Assembly (NCBI GenBank): GCA_012961565.1
Contig: DTZC01000075.1
Location: 1-9,040 of the forward strand
Length of the DNA stretch: 9,040 bases
Direction of reading: 5' to 3'
Origin: Dehalococcoidia bacterium
GTDB lineage: Bacteria; Chloroflexota; Dehalococcoidia; GIF9; UBA5629
Under the pieces are notes generated by a model. The model was not told the origin of the DNA, made no database searches, and saw nothing but the letters and a program-made list of their open reading frames with translations. Each line of letters starts with the position of its first letter. Position 1 is the stretch's first letter. Below, piece by piece: positions 1 through 6,707 of the stretch. A program made the translations under genes and the position numbers.

Positions 1-161
1 AGTGAATCGTAGTGACGCCCGCTGGGAGTAATAGCTACCAGCTCCCGCCCACCGGAGACCCTGAGCCGCAGGCTCACATTTCCCGCCGTGCCTGATACCA
101 GCTCTTTACTGGCAATCTCCCTAGCTGCCTCGATTACCGTCCTTTTCTCCGAGTCCCACAT
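1..161 (-). CDS. Class II aldolase/adducin family protein, N-terminal fragment (cut by window edge)
   Basis: This gene is partial. It reads from an ATG at 161-159 off the left edge, giving 53 codons. The translation starts MWDSEKRTVIEAAREIASKE and continues with the family signature LVSGTAGNVSLR (residues 21-32) and LVAITPSGRHYDS (residues 41-53). The SGTxGNxS and ITPSGxxYD blocks mark the phosphate-binding N-terminal part of class II aldolases such as L-fuculose-1-phosphate aldolase, and of related sugar-phosphate epimerases and dehydratases. Family members are usually about 200-220 residues and use a zinc ion held by histidines that would lie beyond the edge, so the substrate cannot be assigned. 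An in-frame TGA lies nine codons upstream with no other start between, so the ATG is well fixed. There is no Shine-Dalgarno sequence, but a TATAAT box lies only 10 nt upstream. The gene is probably a transcription unit separate from the cdh operon. Confidence 0.85.
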   Translation of the reverse strand, partial: MWDSEKRTVIEAAREIASKELVSGTAGNVSLRLRVSGGRELVAITPSGRHYDS

Positions 162-331
162 AGCTACGCTTATTATAGTCCAGAATGCTCACTGATTGTC
201 ACGACGAGTGAAATGTAGGCAATTCCAAGTTCGCTGCTGCCCTGGCGCGGAGGCGTTTTTTTCGTCACCCAGCATTTGAACATCAGGCTTGTTTCTATCA
301 AAGAGCAAAATATAAATGTGGAGTGACTTGG
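162..331. other. Non-coding gap between the nuoF-like gene and the aldolase gene
   Basis: These 170 bases separate the end of the cdh-nuoEF block from the aldolase gene. No convincing open frame, tRNA or small RNA was seen. The aldolase promoter occupies the left part. A T7 run at 256-262 on the plus strand follows a 3-bp hairpin (CGC-GGAG-GCG, 246-255), but it points toward plus-strand transcription, where there is no gene. I see no clear intrinsic terminator for the minus-strand operon, so its end is undefined. Confidence 0.6.
172..202 (-). promoter_or_regulatory. Sigma70-like promoter of the class II aldolase gene
   Basis: On the minus strand there is a perfect TATAAT at 177-172. A GTGACA at 202-197 matches five of six bases of the TTGACA -35 consensus, with a 19-nt spacer, which is longer than the preferred 17. 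Transcription would be expected to begin near 167-163, only 2 to 6 nt before the ATG at 161. That fits the absence of a Shine-Dalgarno site. The -10 box is seen directly; its function is inferred. Confidence 0.5.
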
Positions 332-2233
332 CTACCCAGATTTTTCAACCCGGCGAGCTGGTACCGAATCGGGTGGGGAAAGGCGAATGACGGCGTTGTA
401 CTCGGGCGGGCAGACGAGCTGGCAACTGCCGCATTTGGAGCACTTAGCCTGGTCGATCACCTTTATCCCTTTCTCAGTGGTACTAATTGCTTCCACCGGG
501 CAAACCAGCACACAGTGTTCGCAGCCCCGCTCGCACTTCTCGGGGAGAATATAATAGGCAATAAGCTCCTTACATACCAGTGCCGGGCACCGCTTCTCCA
601 CAATGTGAGCCTCATACTCATCACGAAAATAGCGGATAGTGGTCAACACAGGGTTAGGTGCAGTCCTACCCAAGCCACACAGCGAACCATCCTTTATATC
701 CTCCGCCAGCTCAATCAACAAATCTATATCCTCAATCCTGCCCCTGCCAGCAGTAATGTCCTCCAGTATATCCAGCATCTGTTTGGTGCCCAGCCGGCAG
801 GTTGAGCATTTGCCGCAGGACTCTCTCTGCGAGAAGTCAAGAAAGAACTTTGCCGTATCCACCATGCAGTTGTCCTCGTCCATAGCAATCACGCCGCCGG
901 AGCCCATTATGGCACCGGCCCTGCGAAGCGAATCAAAGTCCACCGGCGTATCCAGCATCTCTTCGGGCAGACAGCCGCCGGAGGGTCCACCGATTTGCAC
1001 CGCTTTGAACTTCTTACTACCGCGAATGCCACCACCGATATCGAAGATAAGCTGACGCAGAGTTGTTCCCATAGCAACCTCCGCCAGGCCAGTATTAACC
1101 AGCTTCCCCGCCAATGCGAACACTGCAGTACCCTTGCTGTTTTCAGTGCCGATGCCGGAAAACCAGTCTGCTCCCCGGGACAGTATTAAAGGAACGTAAG
1201 CATAAGTCTTGACATTGTTCAGGACCGTGGGCTTACCCCACAGTCCGGCTTTCACCGAGCGCGGTGGTCTGGCTCTGGGCATACTCCGCTTTCCCTCGAT
1301 GGCATACATCAAAGCGGTTGACTCACCGGTAACAAAGGCGCCGGCTCCCTGAACTATCTCTATATCGAAGCTGAAACCGCTGCCCAAGATGTTGTCACCC
1401 AGCAGGTTCAACCTCCTTGCCTGCTCCAGAGCAACGGTGAGCCGCTCAATAGCCAGAGGATACTCAGCCCGAATATAGACAAACCCCTCTGTAGCCCCAA
1501 TGGCGTAGGCGGCAATAATCATCCCCTCTATGACCTGCTGCGGGTCGCTCTCCAGGACAATGCGGTCCATGAAAGCTCCGGGGTCGCCTTCATCGGCATT
1601 GCAGATAACATATTTGGGCTGGACGGGTGTTCTGCGGCAAAGCTCCCATTTCCTGCCGGTGGGGAAACCAGCGCCGCCCCGTCCCCTGAGCCCCGACTTC
1701 TTTATTTCCTCCACTATAGCTGCTGGCTCCATCTGCAAGGCCTTCACCAGACTGGTATAGCCACCATTAGCAATGTAATGGTTAACATTGACAGGGTCGA
1801 TATAGCCACAGTTACGCATGAGCAGCCGATGTTCATGCTCAAACCGGGAGAGCTCCGGAATATACACTGCCTCACCTTCAACCGCTTCCACCGTGCCCAA
1901 AGCCAAGTCGAGGCAGGGGTCATCATTCTGGATATAACTTTCAACAAGAGTGGGCACCATTTGAGGAGTGACATTGTGGTAACAGACTGCGAAGGAATCT
2001 GGCTTAACGACGATGACCAGCGGCTCCAAGGAGCAAAGCCCGATACAGCCGACCTCGGTTACCCTAGCCTGAACATTCCTCCTTGCCAATTCTTCATTGA
2101 AGGCTTCGACAACCGGCATGGCACCCGCAGCCCTACCACAGGTGGCTGTACCGATAAGGATGTGTGGCGCCCGACCATGATAAAGGGAATCCCAGTCTGC
2201 CTTTGCCTCCTTTTGAATTTCCTCAAAGGTCAT
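332..2233 (-). CDS. NuoF/HydB-like NAD(H)-binding flavoprotein with C-terminal 2x[4Fe-4S] ferredoxin domain
   Basis: This 633-residue protein resembles the NADH-binding beta subunits of electron-bifurcating hydrogenases (HydB, HndC) and NAD-linked formate dehydrogenases, and is longer than plain NuoF. Domains in order: a thioredoxin-like [2Fe-2S] domain (about 20-110; C32, C63, C67, with C84 as a possible fourth ligand); the NuoF FMN/NAD core (about 130-400) with RGRGGAGFPTGRKW at 183-196, NADEGDPGAFMDR at 212-224 and GAGAFVTGES at 296-305; an SLBB region (about 375-450); the N3-type [4Fe-4S] site C473, C476, C479 and C519; and a ferredoxin domain with C567, C571, C574, C578 and C598, C601, C604, C608. 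It should take electrons from or give them to NAD(H) via FMN and pass them along the clusters in the cytoplasm. The ATG at 2233 follows an in-frame TAA four codons upstream; its ribosome site is weak (GAAGAGAT). The 87-nt gap before it is the longest in the block. The partner catalytic subunit (HydA, FdhA or other) is not visible. Family is certain; the physiological partner is not. Confidence 0.93.
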   Translation of the reverse strand: MTFEEIQKEAKADWDSLYHGRAPHILIGTATCGRAAGAMPVVEAFNEELARRNVQARVTEVGCIGLCSLEPLVIVVKPDSFAVCYHNVTPQMVPTLVESYIQNDDPCLDLALGTVEAVEGEAVYIPELSRFEHEHRLLMRNCGYIDPVNVNHYIANGGYTSLVKALQMEPAAIVEEIKKSGLRGRGGAGFPTGRKWELCRRTPVQPKYVICNADEGDPGAFMDRIVLESDPQQVIEGMIIAAYAIGATEGFVYIRAEYPLAIERLTVALEQARRLNLLGDNILGSGFSFDIEIVQGAGAFVTGESTALMYAIEGKRSMPRARPPRSVKAGLWGKPTVLNNVKTYAYVPLILSRGADWFSGIGTENSKGTAVFALAGKLVNTGLAEVAMGTTLRQLIFDIGGGIRGSKKFKAVQIGGPSGGCLPEEMLDTPVDFDSLRRAGAIMGSGGVIAMDEDNCMVDTAKFFLDFSQRESCGKCSTCRLGTKQMLDILEDITAGRGRIEDIDLLIELAEDIKDGSLCGLGRTAPNPVLTTIRYFRDEYEAHIVEKRCPALVCKELIAYYILPEKCERGCEHCVLVCPVEAISTTEKGIKVIDQAKCSKCGSCQLVCPPEYNAVIRLSPPDSVPARRVEKSG

Positions 2234-2277
2234 AATGAATTCTTATCTCTTCAGAGCAATTAGCCACACTCCAGACC

Positions 2278-2311
2278 AGCCAGGAGCTGACAAAAGGTGT
2301 CGCCAGAGGCT
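2278..2311 (-). other. Imperfect inverted repeat in the nuoE-nuoF gap
   Basis: On the minus strand the RNA could fold with an outer AGCC/GGCT stem (2311-2308 with 2281-2278). A 3x3 internal loop and an inner stem with one bulged A (GGC-GAC against GTC-A-GCT) follow, closed by a 7-nt loop ACCTTTT. It lies in the 87-nt gap (2320-2234) between the nuoE-like stop and the nuoF-like ATG, and no U-run follows it. It could be an mRNA stability or processing element, or chance. I judged it by eye only. Confidence 0.25.
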
Positions 2312-2320
2312 CTCCCGCCG

Positions 2321-2803
2321 CTATTTTGCCGCCTTTTTGCTAGCTGGCTTAATGGTCACCAATAGCTCTTCCACCTTGGGGGGTGTCATCCTAGGATAGA
2401 CGGTATCTCCGATTACCACTACTGGAGCCAAGGCGCAGCAGCCAACACAGGCTACCCTTTCCAAGCTGAACTCATGGTCAGGTGTAATACCACCGACCTC
2501 GATATCAAGTTCCCTAGCCATGGCCTCAAGCACCAGTGCACCTCCAGCCAAGTGACAGGCTGTGCCCATGCAAATCTTCACCGGGTATTTACCCAAAGGG
2601 ACGAAGCGGAACTGATTGTAAAATGTGGCAATACCGTACACTGTGCTCTCTGGAATCTTCAGATAGTCAGCAATTGCCAGCATCGCCTCTCGGGAAAGAT
2701 AACCAAGCTTTTGCTGGACTTTCTGAAGAAGGGCAATTAGATGGCGTCTATCCTTCCTGTCTGCGAGCAGGATATCTGCCAGTTCTTTCCTTAATTCTTC
2801 CAC
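2321..2803 (-). CDS. NuoE/HydC-like thioredoxin-fold [2Fe-2S] subunit
   Basis: With a GTG start at 2803-2801 this is a 160-residue protein, the usual size for NuoE, HydC and HndA. An N-terminal helical part (about 1-50) contains the typical ILQ-x-VQ-x-x-x-GYLS-like stretch seen here as LLQKVQQKLGYLS. Next comes the conserved VYGIATFYNQFRF, then the cluster ligands C78-x4-C83 (CMGTAC) and C119-x3-C123 (CVGCC), with an extra C122 between them. The family holds one [2Fe-2S] cluster and pairs with a NuoF-type flavoprotein, here the next gene. The open frame extends upstream to a TTG at 2872, but those 23 extra codons lie wholly over conserved cdhE sequence and have no family-like content, so I chose the GTG. 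With that start it overlaps the end of cdhE by 13 nt, which suggests translational coupling. No good Shine-Dalgarno site precedes either start, so the exact start is less certain than the family. Confidence 0.9.
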   Translation of the reverse strand: MEELRKELADILLADRKDRRHLIALLQKVQQKLGYLSREAMLAIADYLKIPESTVYGIATFYNQFRFVPLGKYPVKICMGTACHLAGGALVLEAMARELDIEVGGITPDHEFSLERVACVGCCALAPVVVIGDTVYPRMTPPKVEELLVTIKPASKKAAK

Positions 2804-4158
2804 TTCTTCACAAGGCCGGGTAAATAAGCCGGTATCTCGCTGGCTTCCCTGGGTCCGACAATGATTTCCCAATCAGGCAAGGCTTCTTCCAGCTCACCTT
2901 TAATTCGAGCCACTTTACCGGGGATAATCAGCTTCTTGTGCCTTACCTTGTCTTCGATGCCAGACTTCTTGATGAACGGACCAATTGAGTCGCCAGAAAA
3001 CTTGCCAGCCGCCCAGCCGGTGAGAACTCCAAGCCCTTCAGTATCCTTAACGCACAACCACGATGGCACTCTACTACCCTCGATTTCCGACGCCACGATG
3101 AAGTAAGTCAGCGCCCAGTTGCTGGTGACCAATACTGGTGATTCATCACTTGGTTCGCCTATCTCATAGACCTTCTGTTCCACAGACATCGGGATGCGCG
3201 GGTCGGTATAGATATTGAGCCTTTGCACCAGCAATGGCAACAGTGAGTACTGGTCGAAGTCGGAGAGGACGATAATGCCGGGATACTTAATCACGAACAT
3301 GGCAGCAAGCAGGACCTGCCTGATTTCATCCTTAGCCATAAAGCAGGGGAAGCCAATAGTAGGGTAGCCCAGCGGTCTGAAGTTCTGTTTCAAAGCCGCC
3401 CTGCGAATCAGCGTCTGGTCTCGTATGGCATCGAGCATATTTCTGGAGCCAGGGTCAAGGACTATCTCCTCGATCTCAGCATCTTTCAGCTTGGTAGTAA
3501 GCGGCACCAGTTGTTCCACACTGTCCGCTTTAACTGCCACCGGCACAGGCGAGTCTTTTATACCAGCAATCACCTTATCCAAGTTATCTTGGGTCACAGG
3601 ATAGAGTAACGGTCGCCTGTCGCCGCAAAGCTTAAGTGCAGAGAGCAAGATGTCAGCATCCTCGGAAATCAAAACCATACCCAGTTCACTGGAATTACAG
3701 ACCTTTTTTACTAGCGCCTCATATTTCGCTCTGTCACCTGATTCAAACTGCAGTGCCACAAGGTCAGCCTTCAGGGTCAATCCTACCCAGGGAAACTGTA
3801 GTTCCTTGATTTTCTTCAGCTTCTTATCGATTTTCGCTTCAGCCTCGGCATCTGAGATAAGCAGGGCAATACCTGGCTGGTGAACAAAGGTCTTTTCATG
3901 CCGGTAAACCACTTCCTCATTGCCAATTTGAAGGGCATTTTCTCCAGTCCCTACGGTTACCAGCCTGACAGGTGGTGCCAGAGCATCCTCCAGTTCAACC
4001 CGGACATCAGAGGAAATATAAGGGCACTTATCCAGTGAAACGCCTCCACCAGCCAACTTCATAGCAAAGGCAAAACAGGTAGGGAAGCCGCATTCCCGGC
4101 AGTTCTTTTTCCCTCCTTCCGGGAGCTTCTTTACAACATCAGTTCCTTTTAACGGCAT
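2791..4158 (-). CDS. cdhE: Corrinoid iron-sulfur protein large (gamma) subunit, CdhE/AcsC
   Basis: This 455-residue protein is the large subunit of the corrinoid/Fe-S protein that carries the methyl group from methyl-tetrahydrofolate or methyl-tetrahydropterin to the A-cluster of acetyl-CoA synthase. Residues 1-50 form the [4Fe-4S] domain with C20-x2-C23-x4-C28-x16-C45 (NCRECGFPTC...DKCPY), matching AcsC/CdhE. A TIM-barrel region follows (about 60-320). The C-terminal corrinoid-binding domain (about 335-455) includes TSNWALTYF, LTGWAAGKF, KLIIPGKVA and WEIIVGPREA, which are typical of the family. Length is normal. The ATG at 4158 has AGGAGG at 4170-4165, spaced 6 nt, and lies 20 nt after cdhC. 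The partner small subunit CdhD/AcsD, normally required for the heterodimer, is absent from the window and not adjacent downstream. It is probably upstream or elsewhere. Family assignment is secure. Confidence 0.95.
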   Translation of the reverse strand: MPLKGTDVVKKLPEGGKKNCRECGFPTCFAFAMKLAGGGVSLDKCPYISSDVRVELEDALAPPVRLVTVGTGENALQIGNEEVVYRHEKTFVHQPGIALLISDAEAEAKIDKKLKKIKELQFPWVGLTLKADLVALQFESGDRAKYEALVKKVCNSSELGMVLISEDADILLSALKLCGDRRPLLYPVTQDNLDKVIAGIKDSPVPVAVKADSVEQLVPLTTKLKDAEIEEIVLDPGSRNMLDAIRDQTLIRRAALKQNFRPLGYPTIGFPCFMAKDEIRQVLLAAMFVIKYPGIIVLSDFDQYSLLPLLVQRLNIYTDPRIPMSVEQKVYEIGEPSDESPVLVTSNWALTYFIVASEIEGSRVPSWLCVKDTEGLGVLTGWAAGKFSGDSIGPFIKKSGIEDKVRHKKLIIPGKVARIKGELEEALPDWEIIVGPREASEIPAYLPGLVKKWKN

Positions 4159-4178
4159 TCAAGTCCTCCTGGCACGTG

Positions 4179-5405
4179 TTAAATGGGGAGTTCCACCTCC
4201 CCCTTCACCCAGGGATGTTCTACCCGGTCCAGAAACTCGACCAGCTCATCAACGTTCTGAACATCCTCCTCGGTAGCTATCTTGTCATACAGGTCAGGGG
4301 GTATAGCATCCTTATACCTCTCCTTTATCTCTTTGGGCATCCATACGCACCGCTTCAGTCCGCCATCAGCCTGCAGAAACTTAGGTGACCTGAGGTACTC
4401 CAGTGCTAAACCTAGAAAGCCCTCCACCTGCCTGCCACCGCTAGTATCTGCCGCCATGGTAGAGAAGGGCACACCGACGACGGTGGGGCCGGCGAAATCA
4501 CGATGGACAAGACCAAAAGCATCGACCTCAGGGATATAGAACCAAATAGCCTGGAAGCAACCACAGGAGGTATGCGGGTACTCAAAGGCACTGTGCAAAT
4601 AAACACGGGTGTAGGCTCCCATTGACTTCTCTGCCGCTAATTGATTGGTTCCCGTGTACTCACCCCTTATTGGGTCTAATAAATCGCCCTTCTTCACCTC
4701 CTGCACCGGTCCCTCAGGATCCAGCTTGTAAGCCGCTTTGCCGTCGAACCAGTTTATGGCTCCGCAGTTAGCGATTCTCTCTGGAGTTATGGCACAGATA
4801 TGAGTCGGGGCGAAACTCTGGCACAGGGCACAGCTATAGAATTCCTCTACATCCTCTTCCTTCAAACCTCTGGCTTTCTCATCCCTCTCATCGTAAATCT
4901 TCACAGCATCAGCCAGAAGCTCTTCCACCTTTTTCTCATCGGTGACAAAAGTTATAGCGATTTTCTCAATAATATCTATCTCAGAGGTATAGAGGAAAAT
5001 CAGTATCTTGCCAATCTCCTCAAGCGAGTTAAGTCCCTTATTAAAGGAATCTTTATTCAGCCTTATCCATATATCCTGCCTCTGGTTCATGTGATACAAG
5101 CCCTCTATATAGTTGGTATAGAGGTGTATCCTGCGCTCCAGAACCGGCTCCATATCTTTCTCCAGCTTTTCACCGGCGACGTCAATCATCAGAGCCAAGG
5201 GGTAACTGCCCCCCTCTTTCATATCTTTAATATCGGGACCTATGGTTTCAATTTTCTGATCCTCAACTTCGTCCGCACCCCTCAGTGTCACCAGCTCGAA
5301 CTTGCTTTTCACATTTGGTCCACCGAACTCAACATATAGGTCAGCTTTTCTGATTACCTCGCCTTCATATTGAGGGCCGACATCAACTGGAAAAATTCCT
5401 GCCAT
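4179..5405 (-). CDS. cdhC: Acetyl-CoA synthase catalytic (beta) subunit, CdhC, short form
   Basis: This 408-residue protein condenses CO, a corrinoid-borne methyl group and CoA into acetyl-CoA, or cleaves it. It covers only the part equivalent to domains A2 and A3 of bacterial AcsB, which is about 730 residues; the N-terminal A1 domain that docks bacterial AcsA is missing, as in archaeal CdhC. A-cluster ligands are all visible: C192, C195, C204 and C214 for the [4Fe-4S] part, and C281-G282-C283 for the distal nickel. Their spacings (3, 9, 10, then 67) equal those I recall for Moorella AcsB (C506, C509, C518, C528, C595). The product ends about 125 residues after the CGC motif, like bacterial AcsB and shorter than the roughly 470-residue archaeal CdhC. 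The ATG at 5405 has GGAGG at 5416-5412 inside the end of cdhB, and the two genes are 1 nt apart. Predicted cytoplasmic, Ni-dependent and oxygen-sensitive. Confidence 0.95.
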   Translation of the reverse strand: MAGIFPVDVGPQYEGEVIRKADLYVEFGGPNVKSKFELVTLRGADEVEDQKIETIGPDIKDMKEGGSYPLALMIDVAGEKLEKDMEPVLERRIHLYTNYIEGLYHMNQRQDIWIRLNKDSFNKGLNSLEEIGKILIFLYTSEIDIIEKIAITFVTDEKKVEELLADAVKIYDERDEKARGLKEEDVEEFYSCALCQSFAPTHICAITPERIANCGAINWFDGKAAYKLDPEGPVQEVKKGDLLDPIRGEYTGTNQLAAEKSMGAYTRVYLHSAFEYPHTSCGCFQAIWFYIPEVDAFGLVHRDFAGPTVVGVPFSTMAADTSGGRQVEGFLGLALEYLRSPKFLQADGGLKRCVWMPKEIKERYKDAIPPDLYDKIATEEDVQNVDELVEFLDRVEHPWVKGEVELPI

Positions 5406-5406
5406 T

Positions 5407-5961
5407 TTACGCCTCCTTCTCCTTTAGATTAGCTATCAGATTATCCAGAAACTCCTTCCATTGCTCGTCTTTTCTATAATTTGGAAGGGAGTAGCTGGCA
5501 TGAGGATAATAATACTTGCACAAAGTCATCGTTTTGAGGTGCGGTGCGTAGTGCTTAAGTGTCGACAGCCCCTGCTCACCGAGGTCAGTCCTGAAGCCGA
5601 GAAACATTACCAAGTCGTGGTTGCCTTCCTTCCTCACCCCCCGCCATTCGGGATCTTTGAGATGGTTGAGTATCTCTATAATGTCATAGCTACTAGCAGG
5701 CTCCACATCCAGCTCCAGCAACTTCTTCTTGGTATGAGCTGTGGCACATATCGGAATATCAAGGGCTTTAGCGATATCCACTCCATACTCTATAAGCTGC
5801 CTGCCCCCCAGTACCGTGGTCAAAGACCAGGAACCGAGCACCAAGAGAGGTCTTCTGGCACGCTTGATTAGGTGAGCGTACTCGCCAGCATCTTCGATAA
5901 TTCGAGCTGCTTTTGTGCCGGTCAGTACGTTCACCCGATGATACGGTAAAGTCACAGTCAT
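5407..5961 (-). CDS. cdhB: CO dehydrogenase epsilon subunit, CdhB
   Basis: This 184-residue protein is the small epsilon subunit that binds the CODH alpha subunit CdhA in the archaeal-type alpha2-epsilon2 complex. It has the expected Rossmann-like (DHS/NAD-binding-like) layout: PLLVLGSW (38-45) as an early beta strand and glycine turn, PICATAHTKKKLLEL (70-84), a third strand LVMFLGFR (117-124), and a family-like end KTMTLCKYYYPHASYSLPN (143-161). No metal-binding cysteine set is present; C72 and C148 are the only cysteines. Epsilon has been proposed to help electron flow between CdhA and FAD, but its role is not settled. The ATG at 5961 has a strong AAGGAGGA site (5975-5968) 6 nt upstream and lies 16 nt after the DUF166 gene. 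Its presence shows that the CODH here is of the archaeal type, since bacterial AcsA has no epsilon subunit. Confidence 0.9.
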   Translation of the reverse strand: MTVTLPYHRVNVLTGTKAARIIEDAGEYAHLIKRARRPLLVLGSWSLTTVLGGRQLIEYGVDIAKALDIPICATAHTKKKLLELDVEPASSYDIIEILNHLKDPEWRGVRKEGNHDLVMFLGFRTDLGEQGLSTLKHYAPHLKTMTLCKYYYPHASYSLPNYRKDEQWKEFLDNLIANLKEKEA

Positions 5962-5977
5962 GATATATCCTCCTTAA

Positions 5978-6673
5978 TCAGACTACTTTCGCAGGTTTAA
6001 TGGCCTTCTCCACTGCCAATTTGGTCATCAGCCCGGCACGGTGCATCAAGGTATCCTCGAATTCCTGGTCCATCACCATCGTTGCCAAACATGGATACTG
6101 GTGGTGCAGCAACCCTGCCTTCTCCACAGCGTCCCTTTCCCAGACGCCGACCAGCCCATCAGCCACGTAGGGAGAACAACCACAAGGTGTACCCCTGACA
6201 ACCACCACCCGTTTTATCTTGTCTCTATCCAGCTCTACCTCCATTTCTGGCTTGCCAAAGTACCTGGCAAATTCACGAATATACTGGTTCTGACTGTCCT
6301 TTTCCGTCAATGTGCAAAAGGGGACGGGATAGACCATATCAACGCCCATTGAACTCAGCTTCCGCTGAATCTGTTTGGCTAGACCCGGTGGCAACCAAGC
6401 GCGGTTATCTGCTGGCGCAATAACCGCTTTAGCACCACTTCTCTCCACTATGTCTGGAATCATCTGGGCTACTCCCTGATGCTCACCTAAGGCTATGAGC
6501 AGGTCAGCGCCTGGTAATTCCTGAGACAGGAACTCATCAGCATCATCGATAATAGCTGGCAGCTCCTGTGGAAAGCTGTAAGTATAGACCTTCCACTCAG
6601 CCGGACCATACCCCCGTATGTTGTCAGCAATTCTCTGACCATAATGACCCTGCGTAGCAATCAAAATACGCAT
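5978..6673 (-). CDS. DUF166 family protein (function unknown)
   Basis: This protein has 231 residues from the ATG at 6673. I recognise it as the DUF166 (COG1810) family of methanogens and some anaerobic bacteria, whose function is not established. The N-terminus MRILIATQGHYGQRI looks like a Rossmann-type first strand and glycine turn. ADLLIALGEHQGVAQMIP (57-74) and AKAVIAPADNRAWLPPGL (81-98) suggest further alpha/beta repeats. All four cysteines lie in the C-terminal half: C120 (VPFC), C164 and C166 (GTPCGCSPYVA) and C195 (HHQYPC, preceded by H190 and H191), a pattern that could bind a metal or cluster. A GTG at 6685 would add four residues, but it overlaps the AGGTGG ribosome site and has none of its own, so the ATG is preferred. 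The gene sits between cdhA and cdhB, 34 nt after the former and 16 nt before the latter, suggesting a role tied to CODH assembly or to the methyl or carbonyl branch. That role is inference. Confidence 0.85.
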   Translation of the reverse strand: MRILIATQGHYGQRIADNIRGYGPAEWKVYTYSFPQELPAIIDDADEFLSQELPGADLLIALGEHQGVAQMIPDIVERSGAKAVIAPADNRAWLPPGLAKQIQRKLSSMGVDMVYPVPFCTLTEKDSQNQYIREFARYFGKPEMEVELDRDKIKRVVVVRGTPCGCSPYVADGLVGVWERDAVEKAGLLHHQYPCLATMVMDQEFEDTLMHRAGLMTKLAVEKAIKPAKVV

Positions 6674-6681
6674 ATTTCTAT

Positions 6682-6687
6682 CCACCT
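6682..6687 (-). promoter_or_regulatory. Ribosome binding site that fixes the DUF166 start
   Basis: AGGTGG lies on the minus strand, 8 nt before the ATG at 6673. It overlaps the alternative GTG at 6685-6683, which has no purine-rich site of its own. This favours initiation at the ATG. Confidence 0.55.
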
Positions 6688-6707
6688 ACTGCAGTGCTTT
6701 CTGGCTA

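Noticed and set aside
246..262. Short hairpin followed by T7 on the plus strand, resembling a terminator
   Set aside because: The stem has only 3 bp and it points toward plus-strand transcription, where no gene exists. It would not stop the minus-strand operon.
323..805. Plus-strand open frame of 160 codons
   Set aside because: It lies almost entirely antisense to the C-terminal ferredoxin and Fe-S part of the NuoF-like gene, has no recognisable domain, and has low-complexity, shadow-like content.
2234..2270. Possible internal promoter for the nuoF-like gene (GATAAG near 2252)
   Set aside because: The match to a -10 box is poor and there is no acceptable -35 at proper spacing.
4800..5339. 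Plus-strand open frame of 179 codons, hydrophobic in places
   Set aside because: It is wholly antisense to the conserved A-cluster gene cdhC. Its hydrophobic runs are a by-product of the acidic and lysine-rich codons on the other strand.
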